Assembly (NCBI RefSeq): GCF_014699005.1
Contig: NZ_JACWZY010000020.1
Coordinates: 97,590-161,589 of the forward strand
Source: Spirosoma profusum
Lineage (GTDB): Bacteria; Bacteroidota; Bacteroidia; Cytophagales; Spirosomataceae
Length of the DNA: 64,000 nt
Direction: 5' to 3'
Under the pieces are notes generated by a model. It was given only the letters and a program-made list of their open reading frames with translations, had not been told where the DNA came from and searched no databases. The translations under genes were made by a program, and so were the position numbers. This document shows, piece by piece, positions 16,956 through 26,014 of the stretch (position 1 is its first letter; the number at the start of each line of letters is the position of its first letter).

Positions 16956-17589
16956 TAGCGCTACGTTACTGATTACGCTGGCTGTTCTGCTGTTACGCTG
17001 CAACTCGTCTGGCGATAAACTTCCGATTCTGGGGGAGCGGGAAGCGGTCACGAAAACAGTTGATGGAAAGCCCGTTACGGATTCAGTTGATCACACTATT
17101 CCTGATTTCAAATTTATCAGTCAGTACGGCGATACCGTAACAGCTAAAACAGTATCGGGGAAAATCTACGTAGCAGATTTCTTCTTTACGAGCTGCCCGA
17201 CCATTTGCCCCAAAATGAAAGTGCAGTTGAAGCGGGTCTACGAAAAGTTTAAGGGTAATCCGAACGTAATACTCCTGTCGCATACCATCGATCCGGCCCA
17301 CGACTCGGTGTCGGTGCTTAACCAATTTGCCAAGGATTTGGGCGTGACCGACCATCAATGGCTGTTTGTGACGGGCGACCGTGAGAAAATTTACGATATT
17401 GGTCAGGGTAGCTATATGGTTACGGCTCAGGAAGATGCTTCTGCTCCCGGCGGTGTTGTGCATAGTGGGGCCTTCATTCTGGTTGATAAAGAACGGCACA
17501 TCCGGGGCATTTACGACGGCACTACCGAAGCCGGTGTCGACAAGTTAATTAATGACATGAACCGGCTCCTTGCCGAATACACTTCATGA
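16921..17589 (+). CDS. SCO1/SenC-family copper chaperone-like lipoprotein
   Basis: Thioredoxin-fold protein. The Cu-binding motif is SCPTICPKM (CxxxC) with the distal histidine in VVHSGAFI, the complete SCO metal site. A lipobox is visible (VLLLRC). There is no ATG after the upstream stop: the options are TTG 16921, giving a compact signal peptide, or ATG 16894; both lie inside the end of the upstream lipoprotein gene in another frame. SCO proteins deliver copper to the CuA site of cytochrome c oxidase or act as thiol reductases. The cytochrome c gene downstream overlaps by ATGA, which supports a respiratory or redox role. Confidence 0.88.
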   Translation: MIRLCSFCKRNSSATLLITLAVLLLRCNSSGDKLPILGEREAVTKTVDGKPVTDSVDHTIPDFKFISQYGDTVTAKTVSGKIYVADFFFTSCPTICPKMKVQLKRVYEKFKGNPNVILLSHTIDPAHDSVSVLNQFAKDLGVTDHQWLFVTGDREKIYDIGQGSYMVTAQEDASAPGGVVHSGAFILVDKERHIRGIYDGTTEAGVDKLINDMNRLLAEYTS

Positions 17590-18008
17590 AGTATACATTC
17601 CCTGGCGTTTTCGCATTCCTTCTCTTTCTAACGACGGTGTTTGCCTGTCAGAGTGAAGAGGAAATCAAGCGGCAACGCTATATTACGGAAGGAATTCTGG
17701 TATATAAAAACAACTGCGCCAACTGCCACCAACCTAAAGGCGAAGGACTGGCAGCACTCTACCCTCCGCTTGCAAAGTCTGATTATCTAGGCGATAAAAA
17801 CAGTGTAATCTGTCTCATTCGTTACGGTCAGAAAGGGCCAATTGTGGTTAATGGTAAAACCTATAACCACCCCATGCCAGCTCAACCACAACTCAGCGAC
17901 CTCGAAGTTGCCGAGCTGGTCACGTATATCTACAACGAATGGGGGAATGAAAAAAAGGTGACCAGCGTAACTGACGTAACGCCGATTTTGAAAGAGTGTA
18001 AAAAGTAA
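17586..18008 (+). CDS. Class I c-type cytochrome (lipoprotein)
   Basis: 140 residues. Lipobox in TVFACQS. The heme site is NNCANCHQPKGEG (CxxCH), and the distal ligand methionine is in NHPMPAQPQLSDLE, with the final helix VAELVTYIYNEWG as usual for class I cytochromes. It overlaps the SCO gene by 4 bp. A membrane-anchored monoheme electron carrier on the periplasmic side is the simplest reading; partner oxidase genes are not in the window. Confidence 0.9.
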   Translation: MKYTFPGVFAFLLFLTTVFACQSEEEIKRQRYITEGILVYKNNCANCHQPKGEGLAALYPPLAKSDYLGDKNSVICLIRYGQKGPIVVNGKTYNHPMPAQPQLSDLEVAELVTYIYNEWGNEKKVTSVTDVTPILKECKK

Positions 18009-18050
18009 TCGCTGACGTAACTCCGACAGCCGGAGTTGTTGGGGCCTCAA

Positions 18051-18608
18051 TCAAATCCCCCCTTCCATATTGAAGATTCCGGTTGGCTTGCGGATGGAAT
18101 ATTGTGAAAAATCCTGGTTGGCGTCGAGCCCGATTCCGTAAAGTTTTTCGCCCGTTTGCTGGCTAAGCACGGTCACTCGCTTATCAGTGTAGACTTTTTT
18201 TGAGATAGGGTTCCAGGTGAGTTCGGGTGTGAGTAGCTTTTCCTGTTTTTGCTTGTTGATAACTACTACGTTACCCATCACAGTGTACAAATCTTTCGCC
18301 CGGTCGTAGCGGCCCGAATCCGAACGTAGCGTGGTGACTTCCTCACCGGCTGTCCCGTAAAACACAATATTGACAGGTTCCGGGTATTTTCGGTTGTCGT
18401 TTTCGTAGCGGTATTGCTTAGGCGTAGTCAGCTTCACTTTCACCAGAGCATTCTCGCTGTATAGCAGCTTTACGTCGTTTATTTCTTCAACCGGCCCCGT
18501 ATACCGTGCTACGTTTTTGGCTTGTTTCGGCTCTTCGCAGGCAATTAATGAAAAATTTATAATGAGTAATGAATAATAAAAAATACTACGTATCCATGCA
18601 GGAGCCAT
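18051..18608 (-). CDS. lptC: LptC-like LPS export lipoprotein
   Basis: Start uncertain: ATG 18608 (185 residues) is chosen, ATG 18650 is also open. The signal peptide ends in LIAC with a lipobox. Mature part shows LptC-type strands: SENALVKVKLTTPKQYRYEN, FYGTAGEEVTTLRSDSGRYD, YTVMGNVVVINKQKQEKLLTPELTWN and KVYTDKRVTVL. LptC links the inner-membrane LptBFG transporter to the LptA bridge. The hydrophobic core of its signal peptide (YYSLLIINFSL) is encoded by the AT-rich ATGAGTAATGAATAAT repeat. Gene order lptC-porin-coaX is common in Bacteroidota. Confidence 0.82.
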   Translation of the reverse strand: MAPAWIRSIFYYSLLIINFSLIACEEPKQAKNVARYTGPVEEINDVKLLYSENALVKVKLTTPKQYRYENDNRKYPEPVNIVFYGTAGEEVTTLRSDSGRYDRAKDLYTVMGNVVVINKQKQEKLLTPELTWNPISKKVYTDKRVTVLSQQTGEKLYGIGLDANQDFSQYSIRKPTGIFNMEGGI

Positions 18609-18658
18609 TCCCCATCGACCGGTCTTCATCATCCATTTTTCATTATTCATTATGTATT
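18545..18658. repeat. Paired AT-rich repeats flanking and forming the lptC start
   Basis: TTAATGAAAAATTTATAATG and the adjoining AGTAATGAATAATA (18545-18578), together with the opposite-strand form CATTTTTCATTATTCATTATG (about 18632-18654), are the same family as 14624-14672. One copy is translated as the lptC signal peptide, the other covers its 5' region. Confidence 0.6.
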
Positions 18659-18663
18659 ACTGT

Positions 18664-19962
18664 TTAATCCACCACCTGCTTACGGAACCACCAGTCGTTC
18701 AGGGAGAAGCCAAGTGCAAATCGCACATACTGTTCCCGAATCTGTGTTCCGGTTAAGACTCCCCGCTGGCCTCCGACAATAGACAGCGTTACGTGGTTGA
18801 CTAAATAGGCACCCAATGGTAATGATAATCCAACGCTTCCGCTGACATCAGTAATTTGGGAGCCGTTTACGCGATACGGCATTTGATTATACTGGAAACC
18901 AGCCCGGTATGTAATTAAATCCCGGTAACGCATGGAACTGGCTTTAGGCGTGTATTCGATACCAGCGGCTATGTTCATGCCGTCGACAAGGTTCCCCGGC
19001 TTATTATCGGGCGTGCGGTAGAGGCTCCACTGCTGAAACCCAACATCGACCCCAAATACCAACGTATTGTTTCTCTCCAGACTGATGCCAAAGCGAGCCT
19101 GCTGCGGCAACGTAATATGCCCATTCGAGTTGAGCCGGATTGTATCGGCAGCCGCTAAGGCCTGCCCAGACAAGGTCGTCTGATAAATATCCGTTTGACG
19201 GGCGTTGATACGTAGTTGAGGGTCATAGGTTGCACCTACATTCAGTGTCCATGCATCGCTTAGTTTCGGACGCCAGGCAGCTCCCAACCGCCACACAATG
19301 TCGCTATATGTTGTCCGGCTCAGACGATTCACCCGTAAATCTTCCGCACTAATCAAAGCGCGTGAATCAGATGAATGTGTAATGTTGCCGAACAGGAACG
19401 AAGCATCGACACCAACGTAGATATTTTTCGTCACGCGAACGCCATTGGAAACGGTGGCTTTATTTATTCCACCTTCGCCTTTGTAATTGTATTCCGCAGT
19501 GAAATTCGTACCGGGTACAAGCTCTCTCTGCTGCGTGTTGTAATTGACGAACGTATAAGGTCGTAGGCCAAGCGATATATTCCAGCGGGAATTTGCCGGA
19601 AAAGCTAGTGCCAGATAACCCAGGTTCCCACCCGAATTACGCTGGCTTTGCCGTCCATTATTGATATTCTGACTCAGCCCTTTCGATTGGGCTATCAGTC
19701 CTACTTCAAAGACAGTAAATCGCGACCGACGCGCCAGTAACGCTGGATTCTGCAAATTCAGGTAAAACGGGCTGGCATTACTTACGCCAATGCCCCCCAT
19801 GCCCATGTTGGTTACGTTACCTTCACTATACATATCGCCAATTCCCAAAGCAGAATAGGGCGAATTGCCCAAACTCTGCGCCCAAACTACCGGCGATGTC
19901 GCGGCAACAGCCAGCAAACTACTACTTATTACCTGGCGTACCTGTCTGTAAATTCTCAACAT
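18664..19962 (-). CDS. Outer-membrane beta-barrel protein (FadL/porin-like)
   Basis: 432 residues with signal peptide (SSSLLAVAATSPVVWAQ). The mature start SLGNSPYSALGIGDMYSEGN and NMGMGGIGVSNASPFYLNLQNPALLA resemble the FadL/OMPP1 hatch of Bacteroidota barrels; then alternating strands (RWNISLGLRPYTFVNY, KNIYVGVDASFLFGN) and a C-terminal FALGFSLNDWWF end. The start overlaps coaX by 41 bp with no later ATG near, so translational coupling is likely. Cargo unknown; a hydrophobic-solute channel is the family role. Confidence 0.82.
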   Translation of the reverse strand: MLRIYRQVRQVISSSLLAVAATSPVVWAQSLGNSPYSALGIGDMYSEGNVTNMGMGGIGVSNASPFYLNLQNPALLARRSRFTVFEVGLIAQSKGLSQNINNGRQSQRNSGGNLGYLALAFPANSRWNISLGLRPYTFVNYNTQQRELVPGTNFTAEYNYKGEGGINKATVSNGVRVTKNIYVGVDASFLFGNITHSSDSRALISAEDLRVNRLSRTTYSDIVWRLGAAWRPKLSDAWTLNVGATYDPQLRINARQTDIYQTTLSGQALAAADTIRLNSNGHITLPQQARFGISLERNNTLVFGVDVGFQQWSLYRTPDNKPGNLVDGMNIAAGIEYTPKASSMRYRDLITYRAGFQYNQMPYRVNGSQITDVSGSVGLSLPLGAYLVNHVTLSIVGGQRGVLTGTQIREQYVRFALGFSLNDWWFRKQVVD

Positions 19963-20725
19963 TATGACGTAAAATTCGATTCAACCCAATCAGCACGAGT
20001 TCGGGAACTACAAATATCGGGGGTTTCAGACGACTTTCAAAAAACGAAGCATCACCTCCACACACTAATACCACTACATTCGGCCATCTTGACCGATAGT
20101 ATTCAATGAGTCCGTTCAATTCAAACAGGAGCCCATTCAACACGCCACTTTCCATTGCCTGCCGCGTATTCTTGGCCAGCACCATTGGCCAATTCGCTGC
20201 TACGTCAATATTCGTTACCTCAAGCATCGGTAATCGAGCGGTCTGCTCATGCATCGCCCGAAAGCGCATCCGCAACCCCGGCGAAATCAGCCCACCCTGA
20301 AACGTAGCGTCGCCATCGACGAAATCGGCGGTAAGGCAAGTGCCCAGATCAATCACCAGACACGGCTCACCCGGAAACAACGTAACGGCACCTACCGCCG
20401 AAGCTACCCGGTCGGCTCCCAACGTAGCGGGGGTATCGTATGCCTTTCGTATGGGCACAGCCGTTTGCGCGTCCAGTACCCAAACATCGGTCTGCAAACC
20501 GATTAGCCTGGCACGAATTTCGTCGGCAGGCCGATTCGTAGAGGACACAATTACCTGCTTCACAATTCGTTGCTTCAGCTCAGTCAGTAACGTATCAACT
20601 GATACGTATCGTTTTGTTTCCAGCAGAGTTGATTCATCGAACCAGCCTGTCTTCAAACTCGAATTTCCCCAATCGATAACCAGATTCAGGGGTATAGCAA
20701 CGGGAGATTTGTGTTCCAATTCCAT
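19922..20725 (-). CDS. coaX: Type III pantothenate kinase CoaX
   Basis: 267 residues from ATG 20725. ASKHA-fold motifs: NLVIDWGNSSLKTGWF (phosphate 1), GADRVASAVGA, VIDLGTCLTADFVD with the catalytic Asp, and GGLISPGLRMRFRAMHEQTA. These define the type III enzyme, which phosphorylates pantothenate as the first step of coenzyme A synthesis and is not inhibited by CoA. It is first in the minus-strand group coaX-porin-lptC. Confidence 0.93.
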   Translation of the reverse strand: MELEHKSPVAIPLNLVIDWGNSSLKTGWFDESTLLETKRYVSVDTLLTELKQRIVKQVIVSSTNRPADEIRARLIGLQTDVWVLDAQTAVPIRKAYDTPATLGADRVASAVGAVTLFPGEPCLVIDLGTCLTADFVDGDATFQGGLISPGLRMRFRAMHEQTARLPMLEVTNIDVAANWPMVLAKNTRQAMESGVLNGLLFELNGLIEYYRSRWPNVVVLVCGGDASFFESRLKPPIFVVPELVLIGLNRILRHNVENLQTGTPGNK

Positions 20726-20743
20726 GAATACTCGAACAGCCAA

Positions 20744-21357
20744 CGCTGATTTCCGCTACAAAATTTGTAAATCTGTGGCGAATTAAGTTTTTTTAACGAC
20801 AGAAACAGTTTGGGTCTGGTATTTGTATACGTATCGGTGATGGGTGGGTAGTACGTCGACGCCCGCCAAACTGGTATAGCCCTGAAAAGTGTTTATTAAT
20901 TTTTGTTGATTCGGGAAACATTTGCCTAACAATAACGTTATCTTGACAAAACCGGAACAAACCAGTACATTTGTTTCCATCAAGCTAGCGCGGCAGGTAG
21001 TGCTTTTTGAAAAGCCGTAACCCATATTCAGCAGTAATACCTACGGCAGACCAGCGCAACATCGCATCGTCGTTTTCTGATTAGTTTGACAACCGGCCTG
21101 TCTGGCCCCACCAGAGCATTAGGTTCGGAATCATAAAATCATCCCAGTTTAATATTTTGGTTCTTTTTTCATCACGTAATTACCTGAATCTGTGAAGGTT
21201 AATTTGATTAACCAATCAGTGCTCCTGCTTAATAAACCGCTGCACGACCTGATTTTCCGCCAGCCATCAAAACTATCTTTTCTTATTTCAACCAGTTCCA
21301 ATTTCCATCCTTACCGCTCCAACGGTCCTTTCAAGGTTTATTGCTAACCTGACCTCT
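20744..21357. other. 614-bp gene-free region between coaX and rho
   Basis: No convincing gene; an 80-codon minus frame at 20783-21025 has no family features. The stretch holds upstream sequence of both divergent genes. A 17-nt palindrome GGTTAATTTGATTAACC lies at 21197-21213, 145 bp before the rho start, and the T/A-rich segment 21140-21175 is the likeliest promoter area. I saw no exact TAnnTTTG. A long rho leader is plausible because Rho is often autoregulated. Confidence 0.5.
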
Positions 21358-23574
21358 ATGTATAACAAGGAAGATTTAAGTATGAAACTCCTTTCGGAGC
21401 TTCAACCAATTGCCGCCGAATTCGGCATTCGCGACACAGCTAAGTACACGAAAGAAAAACTTATTCTGAAAATATTGGGCGAACAGGCACTTCGACCCGG
21501 ACCGGAAGAAACGGCCCCCGTGGCCGAAACTCCGCGTAAAGGCCGTCGCACAAAAACGACCGAAACTGTTGCCGATACGCCTGCACCGGTAACTCCACCG
21601 GTCGATGCTACGTCGCCCCTTTCGGAAACCCCGAAACCGCGTGGTCGTGTCCGCAAGGAAATCACGCCTAAGGTGGCTGAAACCACCAACGTAGCACCTA
21701 CAGAAATCACGGAACCCGTAGTGTCAACGCCGGTGCCTGAAGTTACCGCTACGTCTGAGCCGACGACTTCCAATCCTGAAGCGACTACGTTGCCCTCCGA
21801 AACTCGGGACCAACCGCAAACGCGTACCCCACGCACTCGTCTCGACGAACCACGTCAGCAGTCGCTACCGCTACGTAACCGTAATGAAAACGGACGTGAC
21901 GGTGGTCAACAAAATTCAGGCGATACTAATACGTCATCAAACGACCGTAATTTCCGTCCCGGCGCGCCACGTAACGATCGGAATGGGCGGCCTGATTATA
22001 ACCAGTCGCGTCCGTCACGACCTGACGGAAATGGTCAGCGAGACACCAATCGGCAGCGATTTGAAACCAATCGTGACCGGGATGCCGGACCACGCGATAA
22101 TGGACCACGAGACGGCGGTCAACGAGATAACAATCAGCGTCGGGATCAACGCCCCCGCACTCAGCGCGTGTCTACGGATGAGTTAACGTTGAACTTTGGT
22201 ACGCAACCCGAAGACGAGTTTCTGACACCAACGGTTGTTTCGGCCGATACAGCTCCCAGCATGGAGTCGACGGAAAATACTGGCAACGTCGCTGCGCCTG
22301 CCGTTGAACCGCAGGAAACGCCCGAAGGCCAGTCTGAGCAACCCGGCCAACCCGAAACGAATCAGACCGGTCAACCGAGTGTACCAGGCCCTTCGCGCGA
22401 AGCGCAGGAATACCAGAATCGCATCCGTCGTCAGTATAACCAGCACATCCGGGAGTTCGACGGCATTATTGATAATGAAGGCGTACTGGAAATTATGCAG
22501 GATGGCGGCTACGGTTTTCTTCGCTCTGCCGATTATAACTACCTGGCCAGCCCCGACGATATTTACGTATCACCCTCGCAGATCAAACTGTTTGGCCTGA
22601 AAACGGGCGATACGGTACGTGGTGCCATCCGCCCACCGAAAGAAGGCGAGAAATATTTTGCCCTGCTACGTGTCTCAACCGTAAACGGCAAAACGACAGA
22701 AGAAATCCGCGACCGGATTCCGTTTGAATACCTTACTCCGCTTTTCCCCGACGAACATCTTCGGTTGAGTAACCGCCCCGAAAATTATTCGTCGCGCGTA
22801 CTGGACCTGTTTGCTCCCATTGGTAAAGGTCAGCGTGGTATGATTGTGGCCCAGCCAAAAACGGGCAAAACGGTGTTACTTAAGGAGATCGCCAACGCTA
22901 TTACGCAAAACCACCCTGAGGTTTATCTGATCGTGCTGCTGATTGACGAACGCCCGGAAGAGGTGACTGACATGGCACGTAGCGTGAATGCCGAAGTGAT
23001 TTCCTCTACATTCGATGAGCAGGCCGACCGGCATGTAAAAGTGTCGAGCATGGTGCTGGAGAAAGCCAAACGGATGGTTGAATGCGGCCACGACGTAGTA
23101 ATTCTGCTTGATTCCATTACGCGTCTGGCCCGTGCTTATAACACTGTGGTTCCATCGTCGGGTAAGATTCTGTCCGGTGGTGTGGATGCCAATGCGCTAC
23201 ACCGCCCGAAGCGGTTCTTCGGTGCTGCCCGGAACGTAGAGAATGGCGGTTCTCTGACGATCATCGCTACTGCGTTGATCGACACAGGTTCGAAAATGGA
23301 CGAGGTGATTTTTGAAGAATTCAAAGGTACTGGCAACATGGAACTTCAACTTGACCGGAAGCTGGCCAACAAGCGAGTTTACCCGGCTGTCGACGTACTG
23401 GCTTCCGGCACACGTCGCGAAGACTTGCTGCTGGATAAAGAGACGCTGCAACGTGTCTGGATTCTCCGCAAACACATGGCCGATATGAACCCAATGGAAA
23501 CGATGGACTTCCTGCTCGAGCGCATGAGAGGTACACGTACCAACGAAGAGTTCCTGATTTCGATGAACCGGTAG
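21358..23574 (+). CDS. rho: Transcription termination factor Rho with large disordered insert
   Basis: 738 residues against about 420 in E. coli. Rho_N fold at 1-45 (LSELQPIAAEFGIRD), then a low-complexity stretch from about 46 to 355, first Pro/Thr/Glu-rich, then Asn/Arg/Asp/Gly/Gln-rich, without hydrophobic core. The RNA-binding cold-shock-like domain is about 365-440 (EFDGIIDNEGVLEIMQDGGY), the P-loop AQPKTGKTVLLKE near 500, with LLIDERPEEVTDM and the Q-loop/R-loop region (DSITRLARAYN, SGGVDANALHRPKRFFGAAR) complete. A hexameric RNA helicase that ends transcription. Such inserts are known in Bacteroidota Rho and have been linked to condensate formation. Confidence 0.96.
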   Translation: MYNKEDLSMKLLSELQPIAAEFGIRDTAKYTKEKLILKILGEQALRPGPEETAPVAETPRKGRRTKTTETVADTPAPVTPPVDATSPLSETPKPRGRVRKEITPKVAETTNVAPTEITEPVVSTPVPEVTATSEPTTSNPEATTLPSETRDQPQTRTPRTRLDEPRQQSLPLRNRNENGRDGGQQNSGDTNTSSNDRNFRPGAPRNDRNGRPDYNQSRPSRPDGNGQRDTNRQRFETNRDRDAGPRDNGPRDGGQRDNNQRRDQRPRTQRVSTDELTLNFGTQPEDEFLTPTVVSADTAPSMESTENTGNVAAPAVEPQETPEGQSEQPGQPETNQTGQPSVPGPSREAQEYQNRIRRQYNQHIREFDGIIDNEGVLEIMQDGGYGFLRSADYNYLASPDDIYVSPSQIKLFGLKTGDTVRGAIRPPKEGEKYFALLRVSTVNGKTTEEIRDRIPFEYLTPLFPDEHLRLSNRPENYSSRVLDLFAPIGKGQRGMIVAQPKTGKTVLLKEIANAITQNHPEVYLIVLLIDERPEEVTDMARSVNAEVISSTFDEQADRHVKVSSMVLEKAKRMVECGHDVVILLDSITRLARAYNTVVPSSGKILSGGVDANALHRPKRFFGAARNVENGGSLTIIATALIDTGSKMDEVIFEEFKGTGNMELQLDRKLANKRVYPAVDVLASGTRREDLLLDKETLQRVWILRKHMADMNPMETMDFLLERMRGTRTNEEFLISMNR

Positions 23575-23598
23575 TACATCTAGATTATACCTCTAACT

Positions 23599-23636
23599 AA
23601 AAAGCCTGACTGCTACGTAGTGGTCAGGCTTTTTTT
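23599..23636 (+). terminator. Rho-gene intrinsic terminator
   Basis: AAAAAGCCTGAC (23599-23610) and GTCAGGCTTTTT (23623-23634) pair perfectly and run into Ts. The loop is TGCTACGTAGTG, which carries the iterated GCTACGT motif. Confidence 0.88.
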
Positions 23637-23802
23637 AATCGGGAATTAATAGCGCCGGTAACACGAATGCGTTGATTTGCGACTGAACGATGCTTAACTC
23701 CGTCAGGATGAGCCCATTTTGCTATTGGGGTGACTTGATAAAGATCGTTACGTTCAGTTATTCATTCCATTCACTACGTACCAGGCCTATTACGATCTTT
23801 TC

Positions 23803-24816
23803 ATGAAAAATTTTCTGGCGGGCATTTTCCTGCTTCCTCTCCCCTGTCTGGCACAGGATATCAAAGCGTATCAGAATTACGATTTCGTGGCCGGCGACAA
23901 AATTATTTTCGCCGACGACCTGGCCGATTCTCCGCCAGGCGAATTTGATCCGCACTGGAAGTTAATTGAAGGTCAGGCCGTTGTTAATAAAGTGAGCGAT
24001 GAGAAAGCCTTTTTCATTACTAAATACTACACCAAATTGGCTCCCCGTGTGAAAACGCCAGCCTATTTGCCCAAAAACTTTACACTTGAGTTCGACAGTT
24101 ACCTCGATGCGGCCTACGACAGCAACGAAGGCATTTACATTCAGTTTTTGAATGACACGGAACCCGTCGTGAACATTAGATCGAACCGCGATTATTCCGT
24201 GTTTGATGGCCCTGATACTAAACTGAATGGCGAATATCCTAAAGCGATTGCCGCCGAAAATTACTTCAATAAGTGGCATCACTACGCCATTGCCGTGAAA
24301 GACAATCAGGTAAAAATTTACTGCGATCAGTACAGAGTGCTGGTCGTACCAGAAGTGATTTTCAAGGCCACTTCGCTGTTAGTAGGTGGTGATGCCAGCG
24401 ATGGCAAGAACATGATGTTCCGCAATTTCAAACTAGCCGCCGGGGGCGATATGAATCTGATCGGGAAAGCCTTTACTGACGGAAAATACATTTCGCACGG
24501 CATTTTGTTCGACGTGAATAAAGCTACGCTGAAACCCGAGTCGATGGGCGAAATCAACGCCATTGTGAACGTACTAACCGCCAACCCTAACCTGAAAGTT
24601 GATGTGAGCGGCCATACCGATGCGGATGGGGACGACGCCAGCAATCTAAAGCTTTCTGAAGCGCGAGCTAACACTGTTAAATCGCAGTTGGTGTCGATGG
24701 GCATAGAGGCTACCCGACTCACTGCCAAGGGTTATGGAGAAACTAAACCCATTGCAGACAATGCTACGTTCGAAGGGAAAGCGCAGAACCGACGGGTTGA
24801 ATTTGTGAAGCAATAA
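23803..24816 (+). CDS. OmpA-family protein with LamG-like N-terminal domain
   Basis: 337 residues. Signal peptide MKNFLAGIFLLPLPCLAQ. Residues about 25-215 form a concanavalin/LamG-like sandwich (FTLEFDSYLDAAYDSNEGIY, NKWHHYAIAVKDNQVKIYCD). The C-terminal OmpA domain (about 230-337) has FDVNKATLKPESMGEINAIV and VSGHTDADGDDASNLKLSE, with KGYGETKPIADN and NRRVEF, the peptidoglycan-binding core. Probably anchored to the wall in the periplasm. No type IX sorting domain. Confidence 0.85.
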   Translation: MKNFLAGIFLLPLPCLAQDIKAYQNYDFVAGDKIIFADDLADSPPGEFDPHWKLIEGQAVVNKVSDEKAFFITKYYTKLAPRVKTPAYLPKNFTLEFDSYLDAAYDSNEGIYIQFLNDTEPVVNIRSNRDYSVFDGPDTKLNGEYPKAIAAENYFNKWHHYAIAVKDNQVKIYCDQYRVLVVPEVIFKATSLLVGGDASDGKNMMFRNFKLAAGGDMNLIGKAFTDGKYISHGILFDVNKATLKPESMGEINAIVNVLTANPNLKVDVSGHTDADGDDASNLKLSEARANTVKSQLVSMGIEATRLTAKGYGETKPIADNATFEGKAQNRRVEFVKQ

Positions 24817-24834
24817 TGTTCGGGTGAACCTAAC

Positions 24835-24865
24835 TTGAATCTGACGTAGTAAGACCGTAACTTGC
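24835..24865 (+). promoter_or_regulatory. Possible promoter of the hydroxylase gene
   Basis: TTG (24835-24837) and TAACTTGC (24858-24865) are 20 nt apart; the -7 element lacks one T of TAnnTTTG. ATG 24884 follows 18 nt later. Confidence 0.4.
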
Positions 24866-24883
24866 ATAAAAGTCAGAAAAAGT

Positions 24884-25759
24884 ATGCGGGATTTAATTCA
24901 GTACGCCATTCCCGGCTTCATTATTTTGCTGGTTACCGAAGTAATTATTACGGCTAAGCAGCAGAAAGATTATTACGATGCCAAAGACACCGCCAGCAGT
25001 CTGGCTATGGGGATTGGCAACGTAATCATCGGGTTTGTCGGAAAGTTGATTGTTTTTGGGACGTATTCGCTGGTGTATAAATTTCGGCTGTTTACCATCG
25101 ACATGGCTCAGTGGTGGGCGTGGGTAGCGTTGTTTTTTGCCGATGATATCAGTTATTATTGGTTTCACCGCATCAGCCACAGCAGTCGATATTTCTGGGC
25201 GTCGCACGTAGTGCATCACTCATCGATAAAGTACAATCTCGGCACGGCGCTACGTCAGACCTGGACGGGCAATATTTCAGGAGCGTTTGTTTTCTGGATT
25301 TGGCTACCCTTGATTGGCTTTTCGCCGGTGGCTGTCATGACCATGCAGTCGATCAGCCTCTTATACCAGTTCTGGATTCATACGGAACATATCAACAAAT
25401 TTCCGGCTCCTATCGAATTCATTTTCAATACGCCTTCACACCACCGAGTGCATCACGGCTCTGATCTGGATTATCTGGATAAAAATCACGCAGGTATACT
25501 CATCATCTGGGATCGTCTTTTCGGTACGTTCCAGAACGAACATCAGCGGCCAACGTATGGTCTAACAACTAATATTAATACGTTTAATCCGGTACGTATC
25601 GCTTTTCACGAGTGGGCAGCCATCGGGCGCGATGTACGGCGGGCGCGATCGTTTGCTGCGGCCATCGGTTATATTTTCGGCCCGCCCGGCTGGAGTCATG
25701 ACGGATCGCGCAAAACAACGAAGCAGCTACGTTCCGAACAGGCCACAGAATCCGTATAA
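24884..25759 (+). CDS. Sterol desaturase/fatty-acid hydroxylase superfamily membrane protein
   Basis: 291 residues with about four membrane helices in the first 160. The eight-histidine di-iron signature is complete: HRISHSSRYFWASHVVHHSS (about 93-112), the intermediate HTEHI, and HHRVHHG (about 185-191). Such membrane enzymes hydroxylate or desaturate lipids using O2. Substrate unknown; no carotenoid or hopanoid genes are nearby. The next small membrane protein starts one base after its stop codon. Confidence 0.88.
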   Translation: MRDLIQYAIPGFIILLVTEVIITAKQQKDYYDAKDTASSLAMGIGNVIIGFVGKLIVFGTYSLVYKFRLFTIDMAQWWAWVALFFADDISYYWFHRISHSSRYFWASHVVHHSSIKYNLGTALRQTWTGNISGAFVFWIWLPLIGFSPVAVMTMQSISLLYQFWIHTEHINKFPAPIEFIFNTPSHHRVHHGSDLDYLDKNHAGILIIWDRLFGTFQNEHQRPTYGLTTNINTFNPVRIAFHEWAAIGRDVRRARSFAAAIGYIFGPPGWSHDGSRKTTKQLRSEQATESV

Positions 25760-25760
25760 G

Positions 25761-25964
25761 ATGAACAAGGCAATACGAACGCTGATTGGAATCAGCATGG
25801 TAATCGTCTGGCTAGCAACGTTTATAGTTACTTTCGGTTCCCCAAGTCTTCTCGGAAAAGCGTCTATTTTAGTGAGTGGTTTAATAGTCAACGTAGCGCT
25901 GGGCATCTGGCACAGTTTCCTTACCACACGGGCAAGCAGTTTCCGCGATTGGATAAATAGGTAA
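25761..25964 (+). CDS. Small two-helix membrane protein
   Basis: 67 residues from ATG 25761. Two hydrophobic segments (LIGISMVIVWLATFIVTF and ILVSGLIVNVALGIWHSFL) separated by a short polar turn. It starts one base after the hydroxylase stop, so it is surely co-transcribed. No family recognised; it may assist or regulate the hydroxylase (inference from adjacency only). Confidence 0.6.
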   Translation: MNKAIRTLIGISMVIVWLATFIVTFGSPSLLGKASILVSGLIVNVALGIWHSFLTTRASSFRDWINR

Positions 25965-26014
25965 TCGATCAAAATTTCTAACCCAGCAGCCCCTTTTTCA
26001 GTTAGTAAGGCATT

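Noticed and set aside
20783..21025. 80-codon frame on the minus strand upstream of coaX
   Set aside because: No hydrophobic core, domain or motif; unlikely composition, and it occupies the probable promoter region of coaX.
22235..22600. 121-codon frame inside rho
   Set aside because: Out-of-frame shadow of the rho insert and RNA-binding domain; composition is that of shifted codons.
24884..25759. Carotenoid beta-ring hydroxylase role for the sterol-desaturase-like protein
   Set aside because: The histidine motifs fit the wider superfamily and no carotenoid gene is near, so a specific substrate is not supported.
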